7,690 nucleotides of DNA, from NCBI GenBank assembly GCA_018715025.1, contig DVMK01000077.1, positions 1-7,690 of the forward strand, in the 5' to 3' direction. This document shows positions 1 to 7,060 of the stretch, in pieces. This DNA is from Candidatus Caccousia avistercoris (GTDB lineage: Bacteria; Bacillota; Clostridia; Oscillospirales; Acutalibacteraceae). The translations under genes and the position numbers were made by a program. The notes under the pieces were generated by a model. The model saw nothing but the letters and a program-made list of their open reading frames with translations, was not told the origin of the DNA and ran no database searches. Numbering within the stretch: the first letter of the stretch is position 1; every line of letters starts with the position of its first letter.

Positions 1-567
1 GAATTACAGGATCTTCGCACCAGCCTTCACGGCTACAACAAACAGGATGTGTACCGCTATGTAAACGAGCAAAACGACCGCTGCCAGCAGCTGGAAAAAG
101 AAAACGCCGGCTTGCGGCAAAAATTGCAGGAGTATGAAAACAGGGAAAAAGAGCAAGCCGGGAACAGCCAGTCGCTGGCATCTATTCTGGTGCAGGCCGA
201 GGAGTTTTCCCGGCAGATCCAGGCCCAGGCGGAACAGGAGGCCGGGCAGCTGAAAGAAAAGGCGGAGGAAGAGGCCCGGGAAATCTGCCGCGCCGCCCAG
301 GAGGAAGCGCAGCGCCTTCAGAAGGAGGCGGAGGAAGCGATTCTGCAGAAAAAGCAGCAGGCGGTGCAGCTGCTGGCCGCAGCTTCCCAGAAGGCCTCAG
401 AGGAAGAACGCCGCCTGCAGGAGGCCCACGCCCAAATCCAGAAGGCCCGGGCCGGTCTGCGGGAAGCCCTGCGCCAGACGGACGAGCTCCTGGCCGGGAT
501 AATCCCGCAGCCAGAGCAGCCCTCCGGGCAGGAAGAATCCGGCGAAGCCGGACAAGCTGAGGAATAA
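1..567 (+). CDS. DivIVA-like coiled-coil protein, 5' end missing
   Basis: The frame is open from base 1 and gives 188 residues before TAA. The first visible residues carry the DivIVA N-terminal signature: LRTSLHGYNKQDV, followed by YVNEQNDRCQQLEKEN, which matches the GY-x-x-x-x-V turn and the start of the coiled coil in Bacillus DivIVA. Only about 5-15 codons should be missing, judged from the family. Residues from about 20 to 165 are almost entirely charged and Gln/Ala-rich heptad helix, and the last 20 or so form an acidic Pro/Gly/Glu tail. DivIVA proteins bind negatively curved membrane at poles and septa and recruit partners. The residues equivalent to the membrane-inserting Phe-Arg of B. 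subtilis DivIVA are Leu-His here, so membrane contact may differ. The gene ends 21 nt before the EAL gene and is probably cotranscribed with it. A GTG at 49 is not the start, because the conserved motif lies upstream of it. Family assignment is good; the specific role is unknown. Confidence 0.8.
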   Translation, partial: ELQDLRTSLHGYNKQDVYRYVNEQNDRCQQLEKENAGLRQKLQEYENREKEQAGNSQSLASILVQAEEFSRQIQAQAEQEAGQLKEKAEEEAREICRAAQEEAQRLQKEAEEAILQKKQQAVQLLAAASQKASEEERRLQEAHAQIQKARAGLREALRQTDELLAGIIPQPEQPSGQEESGEAGQAEE

Positions 568-575
568 AACGGAAA

Positions 576-580
576 GAGGG
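576..580 (+). promoter_or_regulatory. Ribosome binding site that decides the EAL gene start
   Basis: GAGGG lies 8 nt before ATG 589, which is normal spacing. An in-frame GTG at 580 overlaps this element and has only a poorly spaced GGAAAG before it, so ATG 589 is preferred. That start also places the basic residues and hydrophobic core of the signal peptide correctly. Confidence 0.65.
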
Positions 581-588
581 TGGGATGT

Positions 589-2445
589 ATGAGGAAGGCG
601 GTTTGTCTGGCTTTCTGCCTGCTCCTGCTGGCCTTTTTCCCTGCGCGCGCTTTCGCCGCAGAGCTGTACGCGGCAGGGGAAGACGGCCAGTACCCTGTGT
701 CGTACTACGACGGGGAGACGGGGGAGTACAGGGGCATCCTGCCGGAGCTTCTGGAGGCCGCCGCCGAACGCAGCGGGCTTTCGGTCCGCTGGCTGGAGGG
801 AGACCTGGAAGAACTGACGGAAAACCTGCAGGTGGAGCTTGTTGCCGGGATCGATCGGGATGAGGCCATCCGGCATGGGCTGGAGCCTACCGAAATCTGC
901 CTGACGCTGGAGGAGGACGGCGTGCAGCGGAACCTGGGCTTCGCCTTTACCCAGGCGGCCTCGGCGGAACAGAAACGGCTTTTCCGCGAAGGCCTTGCCG
1001 CCGCCCTCGCTGAGGATAAGGAGGAGATTCTTCTCTCGTACCTTTCCCGGGAAGAGCCGTCCGTTTCTCCCTGGCTGTGGGCCGCGGCCGGCGCGGCGGT
1101 GCTGCTGGCCCTGCTGGCGGCTGCGGCCGCCTTCCGCGCCGGGAAAAAGCGGGGAAAGGCTGCGGCTGCCTCCGCAGAAGGCGACGCCTTTACCGGCGCG
1201 CCCGGCTACGAAAGCCTGCGCCGCGCCTATGAGACCCTGGTGAATGAGACGAGCCGGCCCCTTTACTGCGTAGTCGATCTGGAGGTGGAAAATCTGGGGG
1301 CCTACTGCGAGCTGTTCGGCCTGCCTGCCGGCAGCCGCGCCGCCGCTTCCCTGGCCGGGGCGGCCGCCAGGGCGGCAGGCCCGGAGGAGGCCTGCGCCGC
1401 CGCGCACATGGGGCACTTTTACCTTCTGCTGAAGTATTACTCTAACCGCCCCATGCAGCAGCGGCTGGAAGAGCTGACCGGGGAAATGAGCCGGTATGGG
1501 GAGGATGAAGATCCCTACCGGTTTGCTGTCCACGCGGGGGCTTACCGGCTTTCAGACAAAGACGAAGGCCTGGAGGAAGCGCTGTTCTATGCCGCCCAGG
1601 CCCGCCGCGACGCCGCTGGAGCAGGGCGCCGGGCCGCCCTGCTGGACGAGGCCGCCCTGGGGCAGCTGCGCCGCCGGTACCGGATGGAGCAGGAACTTCT
1701 GCTGGGCTTCCGCAGGGAAGAATTCCTGCCGTACTTTCAGCCGAAGGCAGACCTGAAAACCGGGAAGCTTGTGGGGGCGGAGGCGCTGGCCCGCTGGCTC
1801 AGCAGCTCGTACGGGCTTCTCTCCACCCACAGCTTCATCCCTGTGCTGGAACGAAACCGACTGATCGGCCAGCTGGATTTCTGGATTTTTGAGCAGGTTT
1901 GCCGCATTCTGGCAGAGCGGCGGGAAAAGGGGGAACCCCTGTTCCCGGTTTCCTGCAATTTTTCCCGGGCCAGCCTTGCCGACGAGCATCTGCCCGAAAA
2001 GCTGCGGAAGCTGGCGGACCAGTGCGGGGTGGCCCCGGCCCTTCTGGAAATTGAGGTGACGGAAAGCGTTCTGGGGGAGGATGCGGAAAAGACGGCCTCT
2101 GTCATGGAGGGATTAAAGAACGAGGGCTTTTCCCTGGCGCTGGACGATTTCGGCACCGGCTATTCCTCCTTCCACAGCTTGGAGGAATTCCAGGTTGACT
2201 GCCTGAAAATTGACAAAACCCTCCTGCACGGGGCAGACAGCCCCAAGACCGTTTCTGTGCTGGAAAGCATCGTACACATGGCCCACTGCCTGGGAGCCAA
2301 AGCCCTGTGCGAGGGCGTGGAGAACGAGGAAACGGCCCGCATGCTGCAGGGGCTGGGCTGCGACTATGCGCAGGGGTACCTGTACGGCCAGCCGATGCCC
2401 TACCAGCAGTTTTGCCGCCTGCTGGAACGGAGGGCGGAGCCATGA
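589..2445 (+). CDS. Membrane c-di-GMP phosphodiesterase: SBP3-like, degenerate GGDEF, EAL
   Basis: 618 residues. A signal peptide (1-24, MRKAV then a Leu/Phe core, likely cut after AFAA) leads to an extracellular region of about 25-155 resembling bacterial solute-binding family 3 (YPVSYYDGETGEYRGILPEL). A transmembrane helix spans about 161-182 and is followed by a basic stop (GKKRGK). The GGDEF-like region (about 207-350) is degenerate: the signature position reads HMGHF, so cyclase activity is not expected. The EAL domain (about 370-615) is complete: EAL at 398-400 with R402, N457, E489 and E492 in EIEVTE, DDFG at 519-522, K540, E575 in CEGVE, and QGY at 595-597. These match the metal-binding and catalytic set, so hydrolysis of c-di-GMP to pGpG in the cytoplasm is predicted. 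The sensor is too short for a whole SBP3 domain. The stop overlaps the next start (ATGA), indicating translational coupling. EAL activity is confidently predicted; the ligand is unknown. Confidence 0.9.
   Translation: MRKAVCLAFCLLLLAFFPARAFAAELYAAGEDGQYPVSYYDGETGEYRGILPELLEAAAERSGLSVRWLEGDLEELTENLQVELVAGIDRDEAIRHGLEPTEICLTLEEDGVQRNLGFAFTQAASAEQKRLFREGLAAALAEDKEEILLSYLSREEPSVSPWLWAAAGAAVLLALLAAAAAFRAGKKRGKAAAASAEGDAFTGAPGYESLRRAYETLVNETSRPLYCVVDLEVENLGAYCELFGLPAGSRAAASLAGAAARAAGPEEACAAAHMGHFYLLLKYYSNRPMQQRLEELTGEMSRYGEDEDPYRFAVHAGAYRLSDKDEGLEEALFYAAQARRDAAGAGRRAALLDEAALGQLRRRYRMEQELLLGFRREEFLPYFQPKADLKTGKLVGAEALARWLSSSYGLLSTHSFIPVLERNRLIGQLDFWIFEQVCRILAERREKGEPLFPVSCNFSRASLADEHLPEKLRKLADQCGVAPALLEIEVTESVLGEDAEKTASVMEGLKNEGFSLALDDFGTGYSSFHSLEEFQVDCLKIDKTLLHGADSPKTVSVLESIVHMAHCLGAKALCEGVENEETARMLQGLGCDYAQGYLYGQPMPYQQFCRLLERRAEP
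2429..2434 (+). promoter_or_regulatory. Ribosome binding site inside the EAL gene for the barrel protein
   Basis: GGAGGG lies 7 nt before ATG 2442, within the last codons of the EAL gene. It fixes the start of the next gene at the ATGA overlap rather than at upstream in-frame positions such as 2307, which would overlap the EAL gene by over 130 nt and lose the signal peptide. Confidence 0.7.
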
Positions 2446-3314
2446 AAAGACGGAGGGCGCTGGCTGCCGCCCTGCTTCTTGCCGCGGCGCTGGGAACCTC
2501 CTGCGCTTCCGGGGAAGAGGCCCCCTACAGCCTGTTCTGCTGGCGGCCGGAAACCATGGCGCAGGAGGAATGGGCCGGGTTCTTTTCCGTATTGGAGCAG
2601 GCCCAGGTGGGCCAGGTGTACCAGGCCTTCCCAGAGGGAAGCCTGGCCGGGGAGGAAGCCGCCGCTTTCCTCCGTGAAGCGGAAAACCGCGGTGTTTCCG
2701 TCTACGCCCTGGCCGGCGCGCCGGAATGGGGGCTGGAGCAGGACGCCGCTTCCCTGGTTTCCGTGCTGGAGGAAGCGGCCCAGGCCAACCAGGCGCTGGA
2801 GGGCGGGCGCGGTCTGCAGGGCGTGGTAGCCGACGTGGAGCCCTACCTGCTGGAGGAATGGGCCGAGGATCGGGAATCCCTCATGCAGGGCTTTGCCGAC
2901 GGCATGACCCTGGCCCACAGCCGCGCTCAGGAGCTGGGGCTCGAGCTTCTTCTGTGCGTTCCCACCTTTTATGACGCAGACTGCCCAGAGGCGCTGGAAC
3001 GGCTGGTGCAGCACGGCTGCGACGGCATAGCGGTCATGAATTACAACCGGACCGACGAATACGGCCAGATTCTGGAAGAAGCCCGGCTGGCGGAGCAATA
3101 CGGCAAAAGGCTGATCTATGTGGCAGAGCTGCAGCCCCCTGGGGAACATGATTTAACGGAAATCAACACATACTACCATTTGGGGCTGGGGGTTCTGCAC
3201 GCCTCCTGGGATTCCCTGGCGGCGCGCATCCCCTACCAGAGACTCAGCTTTTCGTACCATTATTACGACCCTCTTGCAGAGCTTTTGGAGCAGGAGGGCC
3301 AGCCTGCCGGCTGA
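2442..3314 (+). CDS. Exported TIM-barrel, glycoside-hydrolase-like protein
   Basis: 290 residues. The N-terminus (MKRRR, then an Ala/Leu core to about residue 20) is an export signal. C21 in LGTSC fits a loose lipobox, so this may be a lipoprotein; signal peptidase I cleavage nearby is the alternative. The rest reads as eight alternating strands and helices: about 30-35, 56-63, 85-92, 125-135, 167-176, 195-202, 223-233 and 249-256. Acidic residues lie at the ends of strand 4 (ADVEPY, D131 and E133) and strand 7 (VAELQPP, E229), with W256 after strand 8. Clan GH-A hydrolases place their acid/base and nucleophile at strands 4 and 7, so these are candidate catalytic residues. I cannot name a GH family. 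The DVEP motif also recalls GH18-like and uncharacterised hydrolase-like barrels. Lying between two c-di-GMP phosphodiesterases, it may trim or bind a c-di-GMP-controlled exopolysaccharide or wall glycan. Export is well supported, barrel fold moderately, and enzymatic function only tentatively. Confidence 0.65.
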   Translation: MKRRRALAAALLLAAALGTSCASGEEAPYSLFCWRPETMAQEEWAGFFSVLEQAQVGQVYQAFPEGSLAGEEAAAFLREAENRGVSVYALAGAPEWGLEQDAASLVSVLEEAAQANQALEGGRGLQGVVADVEPYLLEEWAEDRESLMQGFADGMTLAHSRAQELGLELLLCVPTFYDADCPEALERLVQHGCDGIAVMNYNRTDEYGQILEEARLAEQYGKRLIYVAELQPPGEHDLTEINTYYHLGLGVLHASWDSLAARIPYQRLSFSYHYYDPLAELLEQEGQPAG

Positions 3315-3317
3315 GGC

Positions 3318-3323
3318 AGGGGA
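3318..3323 (+). promoter_or_regulatory. Ribosome binding site of the HD-GYP gene; start ambiguous
   Basis: AGGGGA lies 5 nt before ATG 3329. An overlapping AAAGGA (3323-3328) abuts that ATG and would suit ATG 3338 (9 nt gap) or ATG 3341. The choice changes only the first four residues before the receiver domain, so the protein is otherwise unaffected. Confidence 0.5.
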
Positions 3324-3328
3324 AAGGA

Positions 3329-4423
3329 ATGGGTGACATGATGAACCTGAAAACCGGAGAAGGGGCTTCCCGGCCGGTTCTGCTGATTATTGACGATTCC
3401 GCCATAAACCGGGCGGTGCTGGCAGAAATTTTCCGGCCCTTGTACCAGATTGAGGAGGCGGAAAACGGCAGGGACGGCCTGGCCCGGCTGCTGGCGCGTC
3501 AGGAGGAGATCTGCGCCGTCCTGCTGGACGTGGTCATGCCCGTCATGGACGGCATCCAGCTGCTGCGTCTGCTTCAGGAGCAGGGAATCCCCGAAAAAAT
3601 TCCTGTTTTCCTGGTAACGGCCGACCCAAGCGACGAGGTAACCCGCGAGGCGTACAGCCTGGGGGTTATGGATGTGATCGGCAAGCCGGTGGTGCCCCAC
3701 ATTGTCTCCCGGCGGGTGTGCTCTGTCATTGAGCTGTTTCAGGCCAGGCGGAAGCTGGCCAGGGCGGTGGAGGAGCAGCAGGCGGAAATTGAGCGCCAGA
3801 CCAGGGAGATTGTGGAGCTGAACAAGGGGATGATAGAGGCCCTAGCCACCTCCATCGAGTTCCGCAGCAGCGAATCCGGCGAGCATGTGCAGCGGATCCA
3901 CGATATTACAAAAATCCTTCTGGAAGAAACCAGCTTCGGCGCATCCGTTCCCAGAGAGAACGCCGAGCTCATCGCCATGGCCTCCATTATGCACGACGTG
4001 GGGAAAATCGCAATTCCCGACGCCATTCTGAACAAGCCCGGCCGCCTCACCCCGGAGGAATTTGAAATCATGAAAACCCACACGGTGCAGGGGGCCAGAC
4101 TTTTGGAAAAAATCCCCCAGCTTCAGCAGAACGAAATTTACGCCTACGCCCGCGACATCGCCCGCCACCACCACGAGCGGTGGGACGGCCGCGGCTACCC
4201 GGACGGCCTCAGGGGGGATGAAATTACCCCCTGGGCGCAGATTGTGTCCATTGCCGACGTGTACGATGCGCTGGTGAGCAAGCGCGTGTACAAGGACTCG
4301 TACCAGGTGGAAGAAGCCCTGGAAATGATCCGCACCGGCAAGTGCGGCGTGTTCAACCCCAGCCTGCTGGAAAGCTTCTTCGCCGTGGAAGGGCGCATCC
4401 GCCGCCTGTACCGCAGGGGGTGA
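3329..4423 (+). CDS. Response regulator with REC and HD-GYP c-di-GMP phosphodiesterase domains
   Basis: 364 residues, RpfG-like in layout. The receiver (about 15-135) is complete: acidic pair D22-D23, phosphoacceptor D67 in LLDVVMP, T97 in LVTAD and K119 in GKP. A charged helix (about 138-170), probably coiled coil, links it to the HD-GYP domain (about 168-360). That domain has E182 and H186 in ESGEHVQR, HD at 222-223 with GK at 225-226, H251, HHE at 281-283, DGRGYP at 286-291, D310 in IADVYDAL and RVYK at 319-322. All expected metal ligands and the GYP loop are intact, so phosphorylation-controlled hydrolysis of c-di-GMP is predicted. E182 is in the position reported to help hold a third metal in some HD-GYP enzymes. 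The gene starts 14 nt after the barrel gene and ends 4 nt before the hybrid kinase, which is the likely phosphodonor. No DNA-binding domain is present. Classification is secure; activity and partner are inferred. Confidence 0.93.
   Translation: MGDMMNLKTGEGASRPVLLIIDDSAINRAVLAEIFRPLYQIEEAENGRDGLARLLARQEEICAVLLDVVMPVMDGIQLLRLLQEQGIPEKIPVFLVTADPSDEVTREAYSLGVMDVIGKPVVPHIVSRRVCSVIELFQARRKLARAVEEQQAEIERQTREIVELNKGMIEALATSIEFRSSESGEHVQRIHDITKILLEETSFGASVPRENAELIAMASIMHDVGKIAIPDAILNKPGRLTPEEFEIMKTHTVQGARLLEKIPQLQQNEIYAYARDIARHHHERWDGRGYPDGLRGDEITPWAQIVSIADVYDALVSKRVYKDSYQVEEALEMIRTGKCGVFNPSLLESFFAVEGRIRRLYRRG
4415..4420 (+). promoter_or_regulatory. Ribosome binding site supporting a GTG start for the kinase
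   Basis: AGGGGG lies 7 nt before GTG 4428, at the end of the HD-GYP gene. No ATG lies between this site and the first membrane segment; the first internal ATG codes for M28, inside the helix. GTG is therefore the best start. Confidence 0.65.
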
Positions 4424-4427
4424 GGCT

Positions 4428-6965
4428 GTGACGGTCAAAAAAAGACAGCTGAAGCCCTGGTTCCGGCGCATCCGCCTGAACCTTCTGGTCATAGCGGCCT
4501 TTCTTGTGATGGCGGTTCTCTCCCTTCATCTCCTGCAGAAAAGCATACTGGAAAATTCATGGAAAACCGGCGTGGCGCTGAGCCGGAGCTACACCGTGCG
4601 GGAGGAAGAAAACATTGCCGCCTATGAACTTCTCATGGATTTAGAGGGCCAGTACCTTGACGCCATGGTGCGGGAAGGGGCTGGGGAGGGGGCAATCTGC
4701 GCCTGGCTGGCGGAGCTCTCGGGCCACATGGAAACGGTGGAAAGCTTCGACGCCCTCGAAGCCTACGCGGTGGTAAACGGCAGGGTTCTTGCCCCCGAAG
4801 GAGAGCGGGACGTCCCCTTTCAGTCGCGCAGCTGGTACCAAAACGCCCTTGCGGCAGAGGGCGGCATTGTGTTCTCTGACGCCTATGAGGACAGCGCCGG
4901 CGCAGGGCGGATCGTCACCATTTCCAAGCAGTGCGGCGGCGCGGTGCTGGCCTTTGATATTTACCCGGAAAATTTCCGCGTGCTGGAAAACGCCCAGGAC
5001 CTTCCGCCGGAAAGCTCCTATTACCTGTGCGATTCCTCCGGCTCGCTTTTGTATGCGGACTCCGCTCTGGCGCCGGGAACCGATCTGCAGGCGTACATGG
5101 ACGGCATTTTTGCCAGGCTGGAGCAGGGAGAACTGCAAAGCCCGGAAAGCTCCGTCTACGACCCGAACGGCAGGCAGGACGCGGTGTACTACAACATAGC
5201 CAGCAACGGCTGGGTTTCCGTCATCACCATCCCTTACCGGGTGCTTTTGGAGGATGTGCGCCGGTTTGCCCTGGGCTACGCCCTGGCGCTGCTGCTGTTT
5301 CTGGCGCTGGCCGCGCTCATGCTGGCGCGGGATTTCCTGCTGAACCGCAGTGTGGAAAAAACAAACGAGACGGTGCGCGTGCTGGGGAATTCCTACTATG
5401 CCATTTACCGCATCGATTACAGAACAGGCCGGTATGACATGATTAAAGGTTCGGATTACGTGCGCCGCCGGCTTCCTCAGGAGGGGGACTACCGCGATTT
5501 TCTGAAGGTGGCCGGCAATGTGATTGAAAAAGCGGCCCTGGCAGAGTTCAACGAGAAGTTTTCCCTGGAAAATATCCACGCCATGGTGGCCCAGCGGGTG
5601 CGGGATTTCGGCGGCGATTTCCGCCGCCTGTTCGGGGAAGAGTATCGGTGGGTGAACGTGCGCATGCTGTTCGACGAGTCTCTCCGCCAGGACGAGGTGG
5701 TGCTCTGCTTTCGGGAAATTGAGGAGGAAAAGCAGCGTTCCCTGCGGCAAATGCTTTTGCTGAAAGATTCCCTGGAATCTGCCAAACGGACGGAGGAAGC
5801 GCGGAACAAATTTTTCTCCACCATGTCCCACGACATGCGCACGCCGCTGAACGCCATCATCGGCCTGTCAGAACTGGCGGAGGCCCACGCGGGGGACAAG
5901 GCCCGCACCCTGGACTACCTGGAGAAAATCCAGTATTCCAGCAGGCAGCTTTTGACGCTGATCAACGACATTCTGGAAATGTCGCGCCTGGAGCAGGGCA
6001 AGCTGGAGCTGGACGCCAAACCCTTCCGCCTGCGGGAGTGCGTAGACCAGTGCGCAGACGTGTTCCGCCACCAGGCCCAGCGGGAGAAAAAGCAGTTTTC
6101 CGTCCGCTTTGAGGCGGCGGACGAGGAGGTGCGGGGCGACTCCTTCCGGCTGGTGCAGGTGCTGAACAACCTGCTTTCCAATGCGCTGAAATTCACCCCC
6201 GAGGGCGGTTCCATCTGCCTGCAGGTGCGGCAGGTAGAAAACCAGGCCCACGGGAAATACCAGTTTGTCGTGCAGGACACCGGGGCGGGCATGTCGCCGG
6301 AATTTCTGAAAAAGCTCTTTGTCCCTTACGAGCGGGAAACCCGCTTCGGCGCCCGGAACGTGGTGGGCACCGGCCTGGGAATGCCCATTGTAAAGAGCAT
6401 TGTTTCGCAGATGGGCGGGGAAATTACGGTAGAAAGCCGGCTGGGCCTGGGCAGTACCTTCACCGTAACCCTCCCGTTTGAGACGCTTCCCAGGCAGGAG
6501 GCTGCGCAGGCGCAGGAGGAAAAGGCCCAGGAACCCCCGCCAAGCCTGGAGGGCCGCACCATTTTATTGGCGGAGGACAACAAAATCAACATGGAAATCG
6601 CCAAGGAGCTGCTGGCCGCCCTGGGGGCCAGGGTAGAGGAGGCCTGGAACGGCCGGGAGGCGGTGGAGCGGTTCCGGGGCTCTGCGCCCTTCCAAATTGA
6701 CGCGGTGCTGATGGACATGCAGATGCCCGAGCTGAACGGCTGCGAGGCGGCCAAGGCAATCCGTTCCATGAAGCGCCCCGACGCCGGGCGGGTTCCCATT
6801 CTGGCGGTGACGGCCAACGCCTTTGCCGAGGACATTGCCGCCACCACAGAGGCGGGCATGAACGCCCACATTTCCAAGCCCATCGACTTCGCCGTTTTGT
6901 TCCAGGTGCTTACCGAGCAGATCGGCGCGGCAGAGGCGAAGGGCAGGCCTCAGGCGGAATCCTGA
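4428..6965 (+). CDS. Hybrid sensor histidine kinase: dCache, PAS-like, HisKA, HATPase_c, REC
   Basis: 845 residues from GTG. Transmembrane helices at about 17-36 and 281-300 bracket an extracellular region (about 38-278) with dCache features: RSWY at 134-137, VFSDAYED at 148-155, RIVTIS at 161-166 and AFDIYP at 175-180. A PAS-like segment follows (about 312-433, including SYYAIYRIDYRTGRYDMIKG), then a coiled coil. HisKA has phosphoacceptor H468 in SHDMRTPLN. HATPase_c has the N box (N581, N585), DTGAGM at 617-622 and GTGLGM at 647-652. After a Gln/Glu/Pro linker (about 688-707), the C-terminal receiver has E716-D717, D763 in LMDMQMP, T795 and K817. All catalytic motifs are intact. No Hpt domain follows, so phosphate leaves either through an Hpt protein elsewhere or directly from H468 to D67 of the neighbouring HD-GYP regulator. 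It is the last gene before the terminator. The architecture is certain; the signal is unknown. Confidence 0.94.
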   Translation: MTVKKRQLKPWFRRIRLNLLVIAAFLVMAVLSLHLLQKSILENSWKTGVALSRSYTVREEENIAAYELLMDLEGQYLDAMVREGAGEGAICAWLAELSGHMETVESFDALEAYAVVNGRVLAPEGERDVPFQSRSWYQNALAAEGGIVFSDAYEDSAGAGRIVTISKQCGGAVLAFDIYPENFRVLENAQDLPPESSYYLCDSSGSLLYADSALAPGTDLQAYMDGIFARLEQGELQSPESSVYDPNGRQDAVYYNIASNGWVSVITIPYRVLLEDVRRFALGYALALLLFLALAALMLARDFLLNRSVEKTNETVRVLGNSYYAIYRIDYRTGRYDMIKGSDYVRRRLPQEGDYRDFLKVAGNVIEKAALAEFNEKFSLENIHAMVAQRVRDFGGDFRRLFGEEYRWVNVRMLFDESLRQDEVVLCFREIEEEKQRSLRQMLLLKDSLESAKRTEEARNKFFSTMSHDMRTPLNAIIGLSELAEAHAGDKARTLDYLEKIQYSSRQLLTLINDILEMSRLEQGKLELDAKPFRLRECVDQCADVFRHQAQREKKQFSVRFEAADEEVRGDSFRLVQVLNNLLSNALKFTPEGGSICLQVRQVENQAHGKYQFVVQDTGAGMSPEFLKKLFVPYERETRFGARNVVGTGLGMPIVKSIVSQMGGEITVESRLGLGSTFTVTLPFETLPRQEAAQAQEEKAQEPPPSLEGRTILLAEDNKINMEIAKELLAALGARVEEAWNGREAVERFRGSAPFQIDAVLMDMQMPELNGCEAAKAIRSMKRPDAGRVPILAVTANAFAEDIAATTEAGMNAHISKPIDFAVLFQVLTEQIGAAEAKGRPQAES

Positions 6966-6975
6966 GGGGACAGCC

Positions 6976-7009
6976 AAAGCGGCGGAGCCTGCCGGGCTCC
7001 GCCGCTTTT
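6976..7009 (+). terminator. Intrinsic terminator of the c-di-GMP operon
   Basis: A perfect 14-bp stem (AAAGCGGCGGAGCC at 6976-6989 pairing with 6995-7008) has a 5-nt loop, TGCCG, and runs into TTTT at 7006-7009. It starts 10 nt after the kinase stop. The U tract is short and partly inside the stem, but the GC-rich stem and its location make termination of the upstream unit likely. Confidence 0.85.
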
Positions 7010-7060
7010 CCGCACCCTGCAGGCCTTTGCCGGGCGGTTCCAATTTATGCTGTTTTGCTC

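Noticed and set aside
49..51. GTG as the start of the first gene
   Set aside because: The frame is open to base 1 and the conserved DivIVA motif (LHGYNKQDV) lies upstream and across this codon, so the gene begins outside the window.
1..567. ATP synthase b subunit-like reading of the first protein
   Set aside because: The Ala/Glu/Gln-rich helix resembles that family only in composition. No N-terminal membrane helix is visible and the DivIVA signature is present.
580..582. GTG as the start of the EAL gene
   Set aside because: It overlaps the likely Shine-Dalgarno element; ATG 589 has better spacing and gives a cleaner signal peptide.
397..1533. Long minus-strand open frame (378 codons) opposite the first two genes
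   Set aside because: It is a GC-rich shadow: it spans the junction of two well-supported + strand genes, has no recognisable domain, and its Pro/Gly/Arg/Gln-rich composition is typical of antisense frames.
2307..2441. Extended start for the barrel protein at 2307
   Set aside because: It would bury the export signal and overlap the EAL domain coding sequence; ATG 2442 has a good GGAGGG site and the ATGA coupling arrangement.
4641..5831. Long minus-strand open frame (396 codons) inside the hybrid kinase
   Set aside because: It lies wholly opposite the sensor-to-HisKA part of a kinase with intact motifs and shows no domain; it is explained by codon bias on the other strand.
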